From contig CAMNXF010000004.1 of assembly GCA_946567425.1 (NCBI GenBank), positions 62,001 through 126,000 of the forward strand: a stretch of DNA of 64,000 nucleotides. The letters are read 5' to 3'. The notes under the pieces were generated by a model that was not told the origin of the DNA, did not search any database, and saw only the letters and a program-made list of their open reading frames with translations. Numbering within the stretch: position 1 is the stretch's first letter; every line of letters starts with the position of its first letter. The DNA comes from an uncultured Clostridia bacterium (lineage in GTDB: Bacteria; Bacillota; Clostridia; Oscillospirales; Ruminococcaceae). This document shows positions 50,454 through 61,809 of this stretch, piece by piece. Position numbers and translations under genes: made by a program.

Positions 50454-52976
50454 TTAACCCAGAACTACCTCAACGGTATGCTCGCCGCCGTCAAAAGCGG
50501 GAATAACGTTTCCGTCAACGGGCTTGCCGTCCACTGTCATGGACTTAACGCCTGCGCATACGTGGTTCGGATTGGACACGCTTACGTTGTAGGTCGCGCC
50601 GCGGAATTGACGCGAGATCTTGAAGCCGTCCCACTCGTGCGGAATGGACGGGTCGATCTTTAAGCCGTCGTACTGCGGCTTAACGCCGAGGATATACTGC
50701 GAGATCGCGACGAAATTCCAAGCCGCCGTACCCGTAAGCCACGAGTTCTTAGCCTCGCCGTGACGCTTGCCGTCCTTACCCGCGATCATCTGCGCGTAAA
50801 CGTACGGCTCGGTACGGTGCAGATCGCTCATCTCCTCGCGGAAAGCGGGAGCGATTTTGCTGTAATACTCGAACGCCTTGTCGCCATGACCTACGGCAGC
50901 CTCAGCGCAGATAATCCACGCGTTGTTGTGGCAGAACACACCCGCGTTCTCCTTGTAGCCTCCCGGGTATGTGGAAATCTCGCCGTACTCGATCTTGTAG
51001 GTCGTGAACGCGGGATTGTTCAGCACCAGACCGTGCTTGCTGTTGAGGTACTTGTCAACGCTCTCAAGTGTCTTGATATCGCAGCCCTTGTCCTTGCCAA
51101 GCCCCGCGAGAACGCACCAACCCTGCGGCTCAATGAATATCTTGCCCTCCTCGCACTCATGAGAGCCGACCTTGTTTCCGTTGTGGTCGTAAGCGCGGAG
51201 GAACCACTCGCCATCGTAGCCTTTTTCAACGGTAGCCTTGCGCATTTTCTCGATTTCCGCCTCGGCGCGCTTTGCCTCAGCTTCGTCGCCCTTAAGACGA
51301 CACATAGCCGCGTACTCGGGCGCGATAAAGCAGAACATACCTGCGATCATTACCGATTCCGCGTTCTGCGAATAGAACGGCGGTTCGGTGAACATTTCCT
51401 TATTGTTGTAGGTCTGGAAGCTCTCGCCGGGCTTGTCAGAGAAGCACGAGAGGTTCAGACAGTCGTTCCAGTCCGCGCGTCCCGAAAGCGGCAGCCCGTG
51501 CGGTCCGATCTTCGTGCAGACGTGATTAAACGCGCGCTTGCAGTGGTCGAGCATGGTATCCGCAAGCTCCGTTTTGTTCTCGTAGGGTACTTTCTCGTCG
51601 AGAATGGAAACGTCGCCCGTCTCCTTGACATACTGCGCGACCGCCAAAATCATCCACAGCGGATCGTCATTGAAGTTTGAGCCGAGCTCGTGGTTGCCCA
51701 TTTTCGTAAGCGGCTGATACTGGTGATAAGCGCCGCCGTCCTCGAGCATTGTCGCCGCAAGGTCGATAAGACGCTCACGCGCTCTCTCGGGTATCTGGTG
51801 CACGAAGCCGAGCAAGTCCTGATTGCTGTCGCGGAAGCCCATTCCTCTGCCGATACCGCTCTCAAAGTAAGACGCGGAGCGCGACATATTGAACGTAACC
51901 ATGCACTGATACTGGTTCCAGATGTTGACCATACGGTTGACTTTCTCGTCGGGAGAGCTTACCGTATACTGCGTGAGCAGCTTGTCCCAGTAGTTCTTCA
52001 GGCTCTCGAACAGTTTGTCCGCCTTTTCGGGAGTATTGCAGAGGTCGATCATCTCAAGCGCCTTTTTCTTGTTGATAACGTTCTTGAGCTCCTTTTTGCC
52101 GCCAACGCCGTCAACGGTATACGAAACAATAATGCCGTCGTAATTGCCGCTCTTGTCAAATTTCTCGTCGGTGGGCATTTCAACATAACCGAGGCAGAAC
52201 ACCAACTCCTTACTCTCGCCCGGAGCGAGCTCCAGCTCGATATAATGCGAAGCGACAGGCGACCAGCCCTCCGCGACGGAGTTGTGCGGCTTGCCCTCAA
52301 ATACCGCGTCGGGGCGCTCAAAGCCGTTGTACAGCCCGAGAAAGCTCTCGCGGTCAGTGTCGAAACCCTGTACAGGAACGTTTACGGTGTAGAACGCGAA
52401 ATGATCGCGGCGCTCCTTGTACTCGGTTTTGTGGTAAATGGTTGAGCCGACAATCTCCACTTCGCCCGTATTGAAGTTTCTCTGAAAATTTGTGGTATCG
52501 TCGTTCGCGTCCCACAGACACCACTCCAAGAAACTTGTCAGTTTAAGTGACTTCTTGTCGGAGCTTTCGTTGGTGATAGTGACCTTCTGAACCTCGCCGT
52601 TGAAGTCCTGCGGCACAAAAAACTTAACCGAAGCCTTAACGCCGTTCTTTTTGCCCGTGATTATCGTATAGCCGAGACCATGACGGCACTCGTACTCATC
52701 GAGCTCGGTTTTTACGGGAGACCAGCCGGGATTCCAGACGGTATCGCCGTCTTTAAGATAGAAGTATCTGCCTCCCATATCAACGGGAACATTGTTATAG
52801 CGGTAGCGTGTAATTCTGCGCAGGCGCGCGTCCTTGTAGAAACTGTATCCGCCCGCCGTGTTTGAGATGAGCGAGAAGAAGCCCTGTGTTCCGAGGTAGT
52901 TTATCCACGGATAGGGTGTGCGCGGAGACGTGATGACGTACTCCTTTGCGCTGTCGTCAAAATGACCAAATTTCAT
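50454..52976 (-). CDS. GH94 cellobiose phosphorylase
   Basis: [88 protein letters not shown]; closely resembles characterised clostridial cellobiose phosphorylases. Confidence 0.93.
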   Translation of the reverse strand: MKFGHFDDSAKEYVITSPRTPYPWINYLGTQGFFSLISNTAGGYSFYKDARLRRITRYRYNNVPVDMGGRYFYLKDGDTVWNPGWSPVKTELDEYECRHGLGYTIITGKKNGVKASVKFFVPQDFNGEVQKVTITNESSDKKSLKLTSFLEWCLWDANDDTTNFQRNFNTGEVEIVGSTIYHKTEYKERRDHFAFYTVNVPVQGFDTDRESFLGLYNGFERPDAVFEGKPHNSVAEGWSPVASHYIELELAPGESKELVFCLGYVEMPTDEKFDKSGNYDGIIVSYTVDGVGGKKELKNVINKKKALEMIDLCNTPEKADKLFESLKNYWDKLLTQYTVSSPDEKVNRMVNIWNQYQCMVTFNMSRSASYFESGIGRGMGFRDSNQDLLGFVHQIPERARERLIDLAATMLEDGGAYHQYQPLTKMGNHELGSNFNDDPLWMILAVAQYVKETGDVSILDEKVPYENKTELADTMLDHCKRAFNHVCTKIGPHGLPLSGRADWNDCLNLSCFSDKPGESFQTYNNKEMFTEPPFYSQNAESVMIAGMFCFIAPEYAAMCRLKGDEAEAKRAEAEIEKMRKATVEKGYDGEWFLRAYDHNGNKVGSHECEEGKIFIEPQGWCVLAGLGKDKGCDIKTLESVDKYLNSKHGLVLNNPAFTTYKIEYGEISTYPGGYKENAGVFCHNNAWIICAEAAVGHGDKAFEYYSKIAPAFREEMSDLHRTEPYVYAQMIAGKDGKRHGEAKNSWLTGTAAWNFVAISQYILGVKPQYDGLKIDPSIPHEWDGFKISRQFRGATYNVSVSNPNHVCAGVKSMTVDGKPVDGNVIPAFDGGEHTVEVVLG

Positions 52977-53216
52977 AAGCTGAACCGTCCTTTCGGTAAT
53001 AATTTTTTTACCTAATTTAAAGTATACAACAAATGAGCAAAAAAAACAAGGGCTGAAAACGGTTACACAAGCATAATATATGTAACAAATTTTCGCTGTG
53101 TTTTATGGTGGTTTTGACGAAAAACTATAATAAAGGTTATTCGAGTTTTGTCGTTTTGTTAATTTAAGCGTTGCCGTGCAGCGTGAAAAAGCAAAATCTA
53201 ACAGCCGGGTGCAGCG

Positions 53217-53252
53217 CCAAAGCTCCCTTACGGCTCTTGCCGCAAGGGAGTT
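53217..53252 (-). terminator. Terminator downstream of amt-PII gene
   Basis: ACTCCCTTGCGGCAAGAGCCGTAAGGGAGC. Confidence 0.6.
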
Positions 53253-53263
53253 AAGTTCATAAA

Positions 53264-55078
53264 TTATTCGTTATCCTGCAAAGCGTCATAGCCGCTTTCG
53301 CCGGTGCGAATCTTTACAACGTCGGCAACGTCGTAAACGAAGATTTTTCCGTCGCCGATCTTGCCGGTGTACAGAACGCTCTTAGCGGTTTCGACAACCG
53401 ACTCGACGGGAACCTTGCACACAACGATCTCCATTTTGATTTTGGGCAGCAGATGAGTTTCGATAGGCACGCCGCGGTAGTATTCCGTAGCGCCCTTCTG
53501 CATTCCGCAGCCGAGAACGTTCGTGACCGTCATACCCGTAATTCCGATACCGGACATCGCGTTCTTGAGTGCCTCGATATGTTCCTGTTTGGTGATGATA
53601 ACCACCTTGGACATATGAACGCCGTCGCTCGGGGTGTATTTCTTGTGAACCACGGGAACAGACTTCTCGTTTGAAGCAGCCCCGACTTTCTTGTCGACCT
53701 GAGCCAAAGTATCGACCTCTTTCTCGCGTCCCGAAGCGGTTGTTTCGATCTGCATCGAGGGGATAAAGTCTGCGTAAGAGCTGGGCAGACCGTGTTCCGT
53801 CGCGTCCAGCCCGACGATCTCCTCGTGACGGGAAACGCGCAGCCCGATAGTTTTTTTAATGATAATGAACGTAAGCGATATCATCACGCCCGTCCACAAA
53901 AGCACCGCCAGAACGCCGACCGCCTGAATACCCAGTTGAGCAAATCCGCCGCCGTAGAACAGTCCGCGCATTTTAGCGTCGGGATCGGTGAGCGCTGCAA
54001 CGCCGCCGTTCTGACCTTCGCCCGTCGCGAACAATCCGACCGCCAGAGAACCCCAGATACCGTTGCAGAAATGTACCGCGACCGCACCGACGGGGTCATC
54101 GATATGCAGCTTGTAGTCGAGCAGCCAAACGCCGAACACAACAAGGAAACCGGAGACAAGACCGATTATCGCCGCGCCAACGCAGTCGGTATCGGCGCAG
54201 GGCGCTGTTATAGCGACCAAGCCCGCCAGCGAGGCGTTAAGGCACATGGAAACGTCGGGTTTTCCGTTTTTCAGCCATGTGAATATCATTGTCGTGCAAG
54301 TCGCCACTGCGGGAGCTACAGTTGTGGTGAGGAAGATGTTCGCAAGGTGCTCAACATTGTCGGCGGCAGCGCCGTTAAATCCGTACCAACCGAACCAAAG
54401 AATGAACACGCCCAGCGCTCCCAGCGTCATCGAGTGACCAAGAATAGCTCTCGGCTTGCCGTCCTTGCCGAATTTTCCGATACGAGGACCTACCATTGCC
54501 GCGCCGATAAGCGCGCACACGCCGCCTGCCATGTGAATTGCCGTCGAGCCCGCGAAGTCAACGAAACCGAGCTGCGTAAGCCAGCCGCCGCCCCATATCC
54601 AATGCGCCTCCACGGGGTAGATTATCGCGGAGATAACTCCCGAGTAAATGCAGTAGCTGATGAACTTCGTGCGCTCCGCCATAGCGCCCGAAACGATAGT
54701 CGCCGCAGTCGCGCAGAATACGAGGTTAAACACAAATTCCGCACATCTGTCAAAGCTTGAAAAGTTGCCGAGGATATCCATAGTCGGAATGCCCACCAGC
54801 CCGAACAGCGCGTCCTCGCCGAGCATCAGCCCGAAGCCGATAAGCACGAATGTCACCGTGCCGATACAGAAATCCATAAGGTTTTTCATTATGATGTTTC
54901 CGGCGTTTTTCGCGCGGGTCATACCCGTTTCCACCATTGCGAAGCCCGCCTGCATAAAGAATACCAGCGCCGCTCCTATCAGGTACCAGATACCGTTGCC
55001 GTCGCCAACGTTAAACATCGTTGAGTTGACGACTTCCTCGGCGCTCGCCGCTCCGAGCACCGTCAAGATTGCGTTCAT
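53264..55078 (-). CDS. amt: Ammonium transporter fused to C-terminal PII (GlnB/GlnK) domain
   Basis: Amt: GFAMVETGMTRAKNAGNIIMKNLMDF...DFAGSTAIHMAGGVCALIGA; PII: MSKVVIITKQEHIEALKNAMSGIGITGMTVTNVLGCGMQKGATEYYRGVPIETHLLPKIKMEIVV...GKIGDGKIFVYDVADVVKIRTGESG. Confidence 0.95.
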   Translation of the reverse strand: MNAILTVLGAASAEEVVNSTMFNVGDGNGIWYLIGAALVFFMQAGFAMVETGMTRAKNAGNIIMKNLMDFCIGTVTFVLIGFGLMLGEDALFGLVGIPTMDILGNFSSFDRCAEFVFNLVFCATAATIVSGAMAERTKFISYCIYSGVISAIIYPVEAHWIWGGGWLTQLGFVDFAGSTAIHMAGGVCALIGAAMVGPRIGKFGKDGKPRAILGHSMTLGALGVFILWFGWYGFNGAAADNVEHLANIFLTTTVAPAVATCTTMIFTWLKNGKPDVSMCLNASLAGLVAITAPCADTDCVGAAIIGLVSGFLVVFGVWLLDYKLHIDDPVGAVAVHFCNGIWGSLAVGLFATGEGQNGGVAALTDPDAKMRGLFYGGGFAQLGIQAVGVLAVLLWTGVMISLTFIIIKKTIGLRVSRHEEIVGLDATEHGLPSSYADFIPSMQIETTASGREKEVDTLAQVDKKVGAASNEKSVPVVHKKYTPSDGVHMSKVVIITKQEHIEALKNAMSGIGITGMTVTNVLGCGMQKGATEYYRGVPIETHLLPKIKMEIVVCKVPVESVVETAKSVLYTGKIGDGKIFVYDVADVVKIRTGESGYDALQDNE

Positions 55079-55117
55079 TTAAGACCGCCCCTTTCATTTC
55101 GTTCTTTTATCTAAACA

Positions 55118-55167
55118 AAAGAGGCTATGAGATAAACTCGCCGTTGAGTTTATCTCATAGCCTCTTT
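55118..55167 (-). promoter_or_regulatory. 22-bp perfect hairpin in amt-PII 5' leader
   Basis: AAAGAGGCTATGAGATAAACTC-loop-GAGTTTATCTCATAGCCTCTTT, T-rich downstream on the minus strand. Confidence 0.85.
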
Positions 55168-55178
55168 GCTATGTCTTT

Positions 55179-55207
55179 ATTATACTCGCTTTATCGGAAA
55201 ATGTCAA
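55179..55207 (-). promoter_or_regulatory. Consensus sigma-A promoter for amt-PII
   Basis: Minus: TTGACA-N17-TATAAT. Confidence 0.8.
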
Positions 55208-55459
55208 GCGGTTTTTGCAAGATTTTAGATTATTTCTTGCATTTTGTGGTAATTCACCAAATTCAACTTTAAATACCTTACCCTTGAGCGCATACTGCAC
55301 AAAAGCTGTAAAATGTAGTGATATCTTCCATTGTTCAAAGCAAACTTTTCCCATTAAAAGCCGCTGCACATTTTTCCCGTTAATTTATAACTTAGAATAA
55401 CGCAGATAAATTTGCAGAAAATACTACCGTAAACTTTCAAAAAGGAGCTGAATTTCCAC

Positions 55460-55624
55460 ATGAGCAAACAAACTCAAAGCTATATTAAGAGCGCGGCTGC
55501 AGGCGTTATTACGGGCGGACTGGCGTTTATGGCGGTCAAATCGCTCACCGACAACCGCCGTTTCAAACGCAAGTCCGCGGCAAAAGCGTTTAAGGTGCTC
55601 GGCAATTTTATGGACGCGTTCTGA
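55460..55624 (+). CDS. Small basic hydrophobic protein (54 aa)
   Basis: MSKQTQSYIKSAAAGVITGGLAFMAVKSLTDNRRFKRKSAAKAFKVLGNFMDAF*; SD AAAGGAG; followed by terminator; absent from supplied ORF track. Confidence 0.7.
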   Translation: MSKQTQSYIKSAAAGVITGGLAFMAVKSLTDNRRFKRKSAAKAFKVLGNFMDAF

Positions 55625-55641
55625 GGTTAATGCGTTAAAAT

Positions 55642-55676
55642 GAAACCGCACGGTACGACAGCCGTGCGGTTTTTAC
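55642..55676. terminator. Bidirectional terminator
   Basis: AAACCGCACGG-TACGACAG-CCGTGCGGTTTTT. Confidence 0.8.
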
Positions 55677-55706
55677 TATGTAAAGCATTTCCCGTTTCGT
55701 TTTCGC

Positions 55707-56768
55707 TTAATCGAGAAATACTCTCAACGCCTTGCTTTTGCTCTGCGAACGCAGCTTTCTGAGCGCCTTTGCTTCTATCTGGCGAATTCTCTCCCGCGTT
55801 ACTTTAAACTGTCTGCCGACCTCCTCGAGGGTATGCGAGCGGTCGTAACCGACGCCGTAGCGGAACTTGAGCACCTCGCGTTCGCGTTCGGGGAGCGTGT
55901 TCAGCGCCTTGTTCAGCTCGTCCTTGAACACCGCCTGCATTGCCGTGTCGATAGGCGCGGGCGCGTCCTCGTCGGGGATAAAGTCGCCGAGATAGCTGTC
56001 CTCCTCCTCGCCGACGGGAGCCTCCAGCGAAACGGGATCCTGCGCGATACGAATTATTTCGCGAACTCTGTCCGGCGTGAGGTTAAGCTCCTGTGCCACC
56101 TCGTCGACGGTTGGTTCGTGACCGTTCTCGTGCAGCAGCTTGTTCTGCGCTTTTTTTACGCGTGTAATGGTTTCCACCATGTGCACGGGAATGCGTATCG
56201 TTCTCGCCTGATCCGCGATAGCCCGCGTTATCGACTGGCGTATCCACCACGTCGCGTATGTCGAAAACTTGTATCCCTTGGTGTGGTCAAATTTCTCGAC
56301 CGCCTTGATAAGTCCGCTGTAGCCCTCCTGTATCAGATCGAGCAGCGGCATTCCGCGCCCGACGTAGTGTTTCGCAATGCTTACGACAAGCCGCATATTT
56401 GCGGTGATCAGCCTGTCGCGCGCCTGTTCGTCGCCCTCGGCGATCCTCTCCGCAAGCTGTATTTCCTCGTCTGCGGTAAGCAGCGGAATTTTTCCTATCT
56501 CGCGCAGATGTATCTTCACAGGGTCGTCGAGACTTGTGCTGCCCTTATCTCCGCCATCCTCGCCGATCTCCAGAGCCTTGTTCAAGTCGTCCTCCACGGT
56601 GAAGTCGTCGTCTATTTTAATATTGTTTTGATCAAGGAACTCGCTGAGCTTGTCAAGGTCGACATCCGCCTCGTCGATAACGTTGTATATCTCCTTTGTG
56701 GATAGTGTGCCGGTCTGTCTGCCTCTTTCCAGAAGCTCGTTAAATATGCTCTTCTCGGTATTGTTCAT
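55707..56768 (-). CDS. RNA polymerase sigma factor, RpoD/SigA-like paralog
   Basis: Full regions 1.2-4.2: [97 protein letters not shown]. Confidence 0.93.
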   Translation of the reverse strand: MNNTEKSIFNELLERGRQTGTLSTKEIYNVIDEADVDLDKLSEFLDQNNIKIDDDFTVEDDLNKALEIGEDGGDKGSTSLDDPVKIHLREIGKIPLLTADEEIQLAERIAEGDEQARDRLITANMRLVVSIAKHYVGRGMPLLDLIQEGYSGLIKAVEKFDHTKGYKFSTYATWWIRQSITRAIADQARTIRIPVHMVETITRVKKAQNKLLHENGHEPTVDEVAQELNLTPDRVREIIRIAQDPVSLEAPVGEEEDSYLGDFIPDEDAPAPIDTAMQAVFKDELNKALNTLPEREREVLKFRYGVGYDRSHTLEEVGRQFKVTRERIRQIEAKALRKLRSQSKSKALRVFLD

Positions 56769-56805
56769 TTGCAGATCCTTTCAATAGACTTACTATATGT
56801 ACATT

Positions 56806-57894
56806 TTATTCCAAAAAATCCTTTAACTTTCTGCTTCTTGTAGGGTGACGAAGTTTCCGCAGAGCCTTGGTCTCTATCTGGCGTATTCTTTCCCTTGTTA
56901 CCTTAAATTCCGCGCCGACCTCCTCAAGCGTGCGCTGTCTGCCGTCAATAAGCCCGAAGCGCAGTATGATAACGCGCTTTTCGCGCTCGGTAAGCGTATC
57001 AAGAACCTCCCCGAGCATTTGCTTCAGCATGGAGTTGCAAGCCTCGTCGGCGGGCGCGGGCGCGTCCACGTCAGGAATAAAGTCGCCGAGATGGCTGTCC
57101 TCCTCCTCACCGATGGGCGTTTCGAGCGACACGGGATCCTGCGCGATACGGATTATCTCGCGAACCTTGTCGACGTTCATATTCAGATATTCCGCGATCT
57201 CGTCCTCGGAGGGCTCGCAGCCGTTCTCGTGCAAAAGCTGGCTCTGTGCCTTCTTCACCTTGGTAATTGTTTCCACCATGTGCACGGGAATACGTATCGT
57301 TCTCGCCTGATCGGCGATAGCACGGGTTATAGACTGTCTTATCCACCACGTAGCGTAGGTGGAGAATTTAAATCCCTTTGTGTAGTCGAATTTCTCAACC
57401 GCCTTGATAAGCCCCATATTTCCCTCTTGTATCAGGTCGAGGAACTGCATTCCGCGGCGGACGTACTTTTTCGCGATACTCACCACCAGACGCAGATTTG
57501 CCTCTATAAGGCGCTTTTTCGCGTAAGCGTCGCCCGTTTCCATACGCGCGGCAAGCTCGATCTCCTCCTCCGTAGACAGCAGCGGTATTCTGCCTATATC
57601 CTTGAGGAAGCTCTTCACCGAGTCGTCGGGAAGCATAACATCGGCGTCCGAGCTGTCAACATAGTCGCGGTCGGAATAGTCCAGAATGTTGTCAATATCG
57701 AGATCGGCGTCGAAATCGTCCACGATTTCAATGTTCATTGCGGCGATCTTATCGTAAATACGGTTGATCTGATCCGCGTTGAAATTCAGCTCTTCCAACG
57801 CGTCGGTTATCTCCTTTGCGGTAAGGCTGCCTTTCTGTTTGCCCTGATTAAACAATTCCTCCAGAGCGTTGGGTGATACGTTGTTCTCACTCAT
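56806..57894 (-). CDS. rpoD: Primary RNA polymerase sigma factor
   Basis: [74 protein letters not shown]; directly after dnaG. Confidence 0.95.
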   Translation of the reverse strand: MSENNVSPNALEELFNQGKQKGSLTAKEITDALEELNFNADQINRIYDKIAAMNIEIVDDFDADLDIDNILDYSDRDYVDSSDADVMLPDDSVKSFLKDIGRIPLLSTEEEIELAARMETGDAYAKKRLIEANLRLVVSIAKKYVRRGMQFLDLIQEGNMGLIKAVEKFDYTKGFKFSTYATWWIRQSITRAIADQARTIRIPVHMVETITKVKKAQSQLLHENGCEPSEDEIAEYLNMNVDKVREIIRIAQDPVSLETPIGEEEDSHLGDFIPDVDAPAPADEACNSMLKQMLGEVLDTLTEREKRVIILRFGLIDGRQRTLEEVGAEFKVTRERIRQIETKALRKLRHPTRSRKLKDFLE

Positions 57895-59636
57895 TATATT
57901 TTTCTCTCCTCCAGCTTTCGCGCCAGCGCCAGCATTTCCTCGTCCGACATATCGGCGTACTGCTTTTCGTCTGCGCCCTTTTCATAATTATTTAATACTT
58001 CTATAAAATCCGCTAGTGCCGTTTTGTCGTTTGCGAACGTGTTATCGGTTACTATCTGAATTATTCTGCCCATTTCCCTCGCGTCAAATTCCTCGTTGAA
58101 CACAGAAATATCGGGTTCGCCGCCGTTTTCAAGCGTTTTTGCCAAAAATCCGTAAACGCGTTTATTAAACTCGGTGACAAATCCTGTTTTTATCTTCGAA
58201 GAAATTTTTTCCAGAGCCTCGGGATTGTTGTACAGATAGCATATTATCCCGCGTTCCGCCTTTTCCTCTTTCGGAGTTTTCAGCGCGTCGGGATTTATTT
58301 TGTCGGGAGCGCGTTTCGGAACGGCGTGCAACTGCTTGTTCGCTCTGCCTCTGTTCCTCGCGATCTCACGCTCGACCGCCGCTTTTATCGTTTCCACGGG
58401 TATCGACGACTCCCGCGCCGCCCTGCTTATGTAGACTGCCCTGTCGATCTCGTTATTGATCTGCGCCAGAAACGTTACCGCTTTTTTCAGATAAACTGCT
58501 CTGCCGTCATCGGTACTCAGATCGTGACCCGATGTGAGCTTGTCCATTTCGTAGGCGATCGCACTGCCCGATTTCTCGATAAGCAGCCTGAAAGCCTCCG
58601 CGCCGAATTTCTTTATAAACTCGTCGGGGTCTTTCGCGCCGTCCATTTGCAACACTCTCGCGCGAACCCCCGCCTCGGACAGCAGGTTGATACCGCGCGA
58701 TGCGGCGAGCTGCCCCGCGTTGTCGCTGTCGTAGGAAAGTATGACCTCCTTTTTGCCCAGCCGCGAGATCAGATTTGCCTGCTGCGACGTGAGCGACGTT
58801 CCCAGCGACGCGACCGCGCTGTCAAAGCCTGCTTGGTGCAGGGCGATAACATCCATATACCCCTCGCAGAGTATGAAATAGTCCGCCTTGGAATTTTTGG
58901 AAACGTTCAGCGCGAACAGCATATCGCTCTTGTGGAATATCTGCGTTTCCGCACTGTTGAGATATTTCGGGATATTCTTGTCCTCCGAGAGCGTCCGTCC
59001 TCCGAAAGCCGCGACGTTTCCGCGCGTATCAAAAATCGGGAACATAACGCGGTTTCTGAACTTGTCGTACATTTTATTGTTGTTCGCCGCCAACAGCGAA
59101 CCGTCCGCAAGCTCAAAATCCGAGTAGCCCAGCTTTTTCATATAATAATGCAGATCGTGATAATCGTCGACCGCATACCCCAGCCCGAAACGCCTTATCG
59201 TATGGTCGGACAGTCCGCGCCGCCGCAGATAGTCCAGCCCCGCTGCGCCCTCGGGGGAGAAAAGCTGCTTATGGAAATATTTTCCTGCCTCGCGGTTCAT
59301 TTCGTAGAGCCGTCGACGTTTCTGCGCCGAGCCGTCGTCCTTGTCCTCGGGCATCGGCATACCCGCACGCTGCGCCAGGAACCGCACAGCGTCCATATAG
59401 TCGAGGTTCTCGATAAGCCTTATGAACGTCACAACGTCGCCGCCGACGCCGCAGCCGAAGCAGTGGAACAATCCCTTATCGGGAGAAATGCTGCACGACG
59501 GAGACTTCTCCGAATGGAAAGGGCAGCGGCACATATAAGAACCGCCTGTGCGCTTTAATTCAACATAACCCTGCGCAACCGACAAAATATCGTTCTTGTC
59601 GTGAAGCTCACGCATAAAATCCTCGGATAAGCGCAA
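57894..59636 (-). CDS. dnaG: DNA primase
   Basis: CHC2 zinc finger [71 protein letters not shown] start after AAAGGGGTGA. Confidence 0.96.
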   Translation of the reverse strand: MRLSEDFMRELHDKNDILSVAQGYVELKRTGGSYMCRCPFHSEKSPSCSISPDKGLFHCFGCGVGGDVVTFIRLIENLDYMDAVRFLAQRAGMPMPEDKDDGSAQKRRRLYEMNREAGKYFHKQLFSPEGAAGLDYLRRRGLSDHTIRRFGLGYAVDDYHDLHYYMKKLGYSDFELADGSLLAANNNKMYDKFRNRVMFPIFDTRGNVAAFGGRTLSEDKNIPKYLNSAETQIFHKSDMLFALNVSKNSKADYFILCEGYMDVIALHQAGFDSAVASLGTSLTSQQANLISRLGKKEVILSYDSDNAGQLAASRGINLLSEAGVRARVLQMDGAKDPDEFIKKFGAEAFRLLIEKSGSAIAYEMDKLTSGHDLSTDDGRAVYLKKAVTFLAQINNEIDRAVYISRAARESSIPVETIKAAVEREIARNRGRANKQLHAVPKRAPDKINPDALKTPKEEKAERGIICYLYNNPEALEKISSKIKTGFVTEFNKRVYGFLAKTLENGGEPDISVFNEEFDAREMGRIIQIVTDNTFANDKTALADFIEVLNNYEKGADEKQYADMSDEEMLALARKLEERKI

Positions 59637-59658
59637 CGTGTCACCCCTTTCCCATGAA

Positions 59659-60669
59659 CTACGAGATATACCCCGAATTCCAGCCCCTCGGAATACACAG
59701 CTTGCTGAAATAGTCCACCGCGTATTCGTCGGTCATGCCGCTGATGAAGTCGCCGACCGCGGTCTCAAGCCCGTCTCTTTCGGCAAGCTCCTTGTAGAGC
59801 TGCGGCATTTCGTCCTTGTTCTTGAAAAAATAGTTATAGAGATACTCGACGATATGTCCCGCCTTGTCCTTTTCGGCGATCGTCTTTTCCGCTCTGTAAA
59901 CGCGCTCGAACATAAAGTTTCTGAGCTCCCCGAACGCGCTTTCTGTGGTTTCATCAAACAGAATTTTCTCGCCGCTGTTCTCGACAAGCGAGCGCACAAG
60001 GCACGTTATCCTCGCGGATTTCGTCGCCCCAAGCGTTTTCACGGGGAACTCGGGAAGATCGCTCTGCTTGATGACACCGCCGCGTATCGCGTCCTCGATA
60101 TCGTGATTTACATACGCGATCTTGTCGCAAAACCGCACCACCATGCCCTCGCGCGTTACGGGGGGAGCGGACGAGCCTCGGTGCGCGACAATGCCGTCCA
60201 CCACCTCGAACGTGAGGTTCAGCCCCTTGCCGTCCTTTTCAATTACCTCGACGACGCGCTTGCTTTGGAGATTGTGCGCGAAGCCGTTTGGGAGCAGTTT
60301 GTTCAGCACGCGCTCGCCGTCGTGACCGAACGGTGTGTGCCCGAGGTCGTGACCGAGCGCGATAGCCTCCGTCAGATCCTCGTTCAAGCCGAGCGCGCAC
60401 GAGACCGTCCGCGCTATCTGGCTCACCTCAAGCGTGTGCGTTAGCCGCGTGCGATAGTGGTCACTGTGCGGTATCAAAAACACCTGCGTCTTGTGCTTCA
60501 GTCGGCGAAAGGAGTTACAGTGGATAATGCGGTCGCGGTCGCGCTGAAAATCCGTCCGAAAATCGCACGGCTTCTCATATACCTTGCGTCCGCGGCTGTC
60601 CTCCGACCTGCACGCGTACTCGCTTAAAGTGACCCTTTCGTTCTCTATAATGCGTTCACGCGGCAGCAC
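59659..60669 (-). CDS. dgt: dGTPase-family HD phosphohydrolase
   Basis: RDRIIHCNSFRRLKHKTQVFLIPHSDHYRTRLTHTLEVSQIARTV; ALGHDLGHTPFGHDGE. Confidence 0.93.
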   Translation of the reverse strand: MLPRERIIENERVTLSEYACRSEDSRGRKVYEKPCDFRTDFQRDRDRIIHCNSFRRLKHKTQVFLIPHSDHYRTRLTHTLEVSQIARTVSCALGLNEDLTEAIALGHDLGHTPFGHDGERVLNKLLPNGFAHNLQSKRVVEVIEKDGKGLNLTFEVVDGIVAHRGSSAPPVTREGMVVRFCDKIAYVNHDIEDAIRGGVIKQSDLPEFPVKTLGATKSARITCLVRSLVENSGEKILFDETTESAFGELRNFMFERVYRAEKTIAEKDKAGHIVEYLYNYFFKNKDEMPQLYKELAERDGLETAVGDFISGMTDEYAVDYFSKLCIPRGWNSGYIS

Positions 60670-60750
60670 GGCGATCCCTCCTTTGTCCCTCTGTAATTAT
60701 ATACAATTTTCGACCCCGAAACACCTTTTTTTATTTAGAAATTCTACGTT

Positions 60751-61371
60751 TTACGCAAAATCAAACCATATTTTTTGTACACTTTCCATAACAATTTTGC
60801 CGTTGCAGCAGTCAATCAGCTTTTTCTTCAGCTTCTCTGAAAGCTCCTCGCGGACGAAAAGCGAGATCTTCACATTGTCGGCGAAGTCCTCCGAGGACAC
60901 GCGCACATCCAGCTCCGTGAATATCTGCGGCAGCCGCCCGTACAGCGAGTAATCGACCGAGATCTCGAGCTGCTCCGCGAGCGCCATGACCTTGATCTTC
61001 GCCGCGTCGACCGCGTCCTTAGCGCCGCGCGAATACGCCCGCACCAGACCTCCCGCGCCGAGCAGCACGCCGCCGAAATAGCGCGTCACCACACAAACCA
61101 CGTCGGTCAGCCCTTCCTTGCGCAGGACCTCGTAGATTGGCACGCCCGCCGTTCCCGAGGGCTCGCCGTCGTCGGAGTGGCGCGCGGCGGAGTTTTCGCG
61201 GAGGATATATGCATAGCAGTTGTGGGTCGCCTTGCGGTGCATAGCACGTATCTTGTTTATGAACTCCACCGCCTGCTCCTCGGTCTCCACGGGCGCGAGA
61301 TAGCCTATAAACTCCGATTTTTTCTCAATAAACCGCGCCTCGCAGCGTTCGGCAATAGTTTTGTATTCCAC
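60751..61371 (-). CDS. YigZ/IMPACT family protein
   Basis: EKKSEFIGYLAPVETEEQAVEFINKIRAMHRKATHNCYAYILRENSAARHSDDGEPSGTAGVPIYEVL. Confidence 0.93.
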   Translation of the reverse strand: MEYKTIAERCEARFIEKKSEFIGYLAPVETEEQAVEFINKIRAMHRKATHNCYAYILRENSAARHSDDGEPSGTAGVPIYEVLRKEGLTDVVCVVTRYFGGVLLGAGGLVRAYSRGAKDAVDAAKIKVMALAEQLEISVDYSLYGRLPQIFTELDVRVSSEDFADNVKISLFVREELSEKLKKKLIDCCNGKIVMESVQKIWFDFA

Positions 61372-61435
61372 CGCACTCTCCTAAAAATTATTCGCAGCCG
61401 TCATATTTTTGCAAAATTCGCCCTCAGCGACAACA

Positions 61436-61470
61436 AAAACTCACGCACAAAGACTTATGCGTGAGTTTCG
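61436..61470 (-). terminator. Terminator after rpmE
   Basis: Minus: AAACTCACGCATAAGTCTTTGTGCGTGAGTTTTTG. Confidence 0.8.
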
Positions 61471-61491
61471 TTTTTGAGAACTAAAAGCGCA

Positions 61492-61704
61492 TTACTTGCC
61501 CATATTGTAACGCTTTTTAAATCTGTCAACACGTCCGCCGCTGTCAACCAGCTTCTGCTTACCGGTATAGAACGGGTGGCACTTGGAGCAGATCTCGACC
61601 TTGATGTCCTTCTTCGTGGAACGTGTTTCTATAACGTTTCCGCAAGCGCACTTGATAGTTGTAGCCTCGTATGCGGGATGAATTCCCTCTTTCATGATTG
61701 TCAC
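61492..61704 (-). CDS. rpmE: 50S ribosomal protein L31 (zinc-binding type)
   Basis: [67 protein letters not shown]; likely initiates at the internal Met (MKEG). Confidence 0.95.
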   Translation of the reverse strand: MTIMKEGIHPAYEATTIKCACGNVIETRSTKKDIKVEICSKCHPFYTGKQKLVDSGGRVDRFKKRYNMGK

Positions 61705-61809
61705 CTCAATCCGTATTTACATCATAATACTTATCAATTATACCACATCGATTTCAAAAAATCAAGTGTTTTTGTCAATTTTCTTATGACAATTTGTAGA
61801 AATTAAGGC

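Noticed and set aside
55169-55369. 66 aa minus-strand ORF upstream of amt-PII
   Set aside because: Overlaps the amt promoter region; no SD and no recognisable similarity.
56845-57876. 343 aa plus-strand ORF (and 55833..56705)
   Set aside because: Antisense of the two rpoD genes; their mutual similarity simply mirrors the sigma paralogy.
58326-59558. 410 aa plus-strand ORF
   Set aside because: Antisense to dnaG, which has clear primase motifs.
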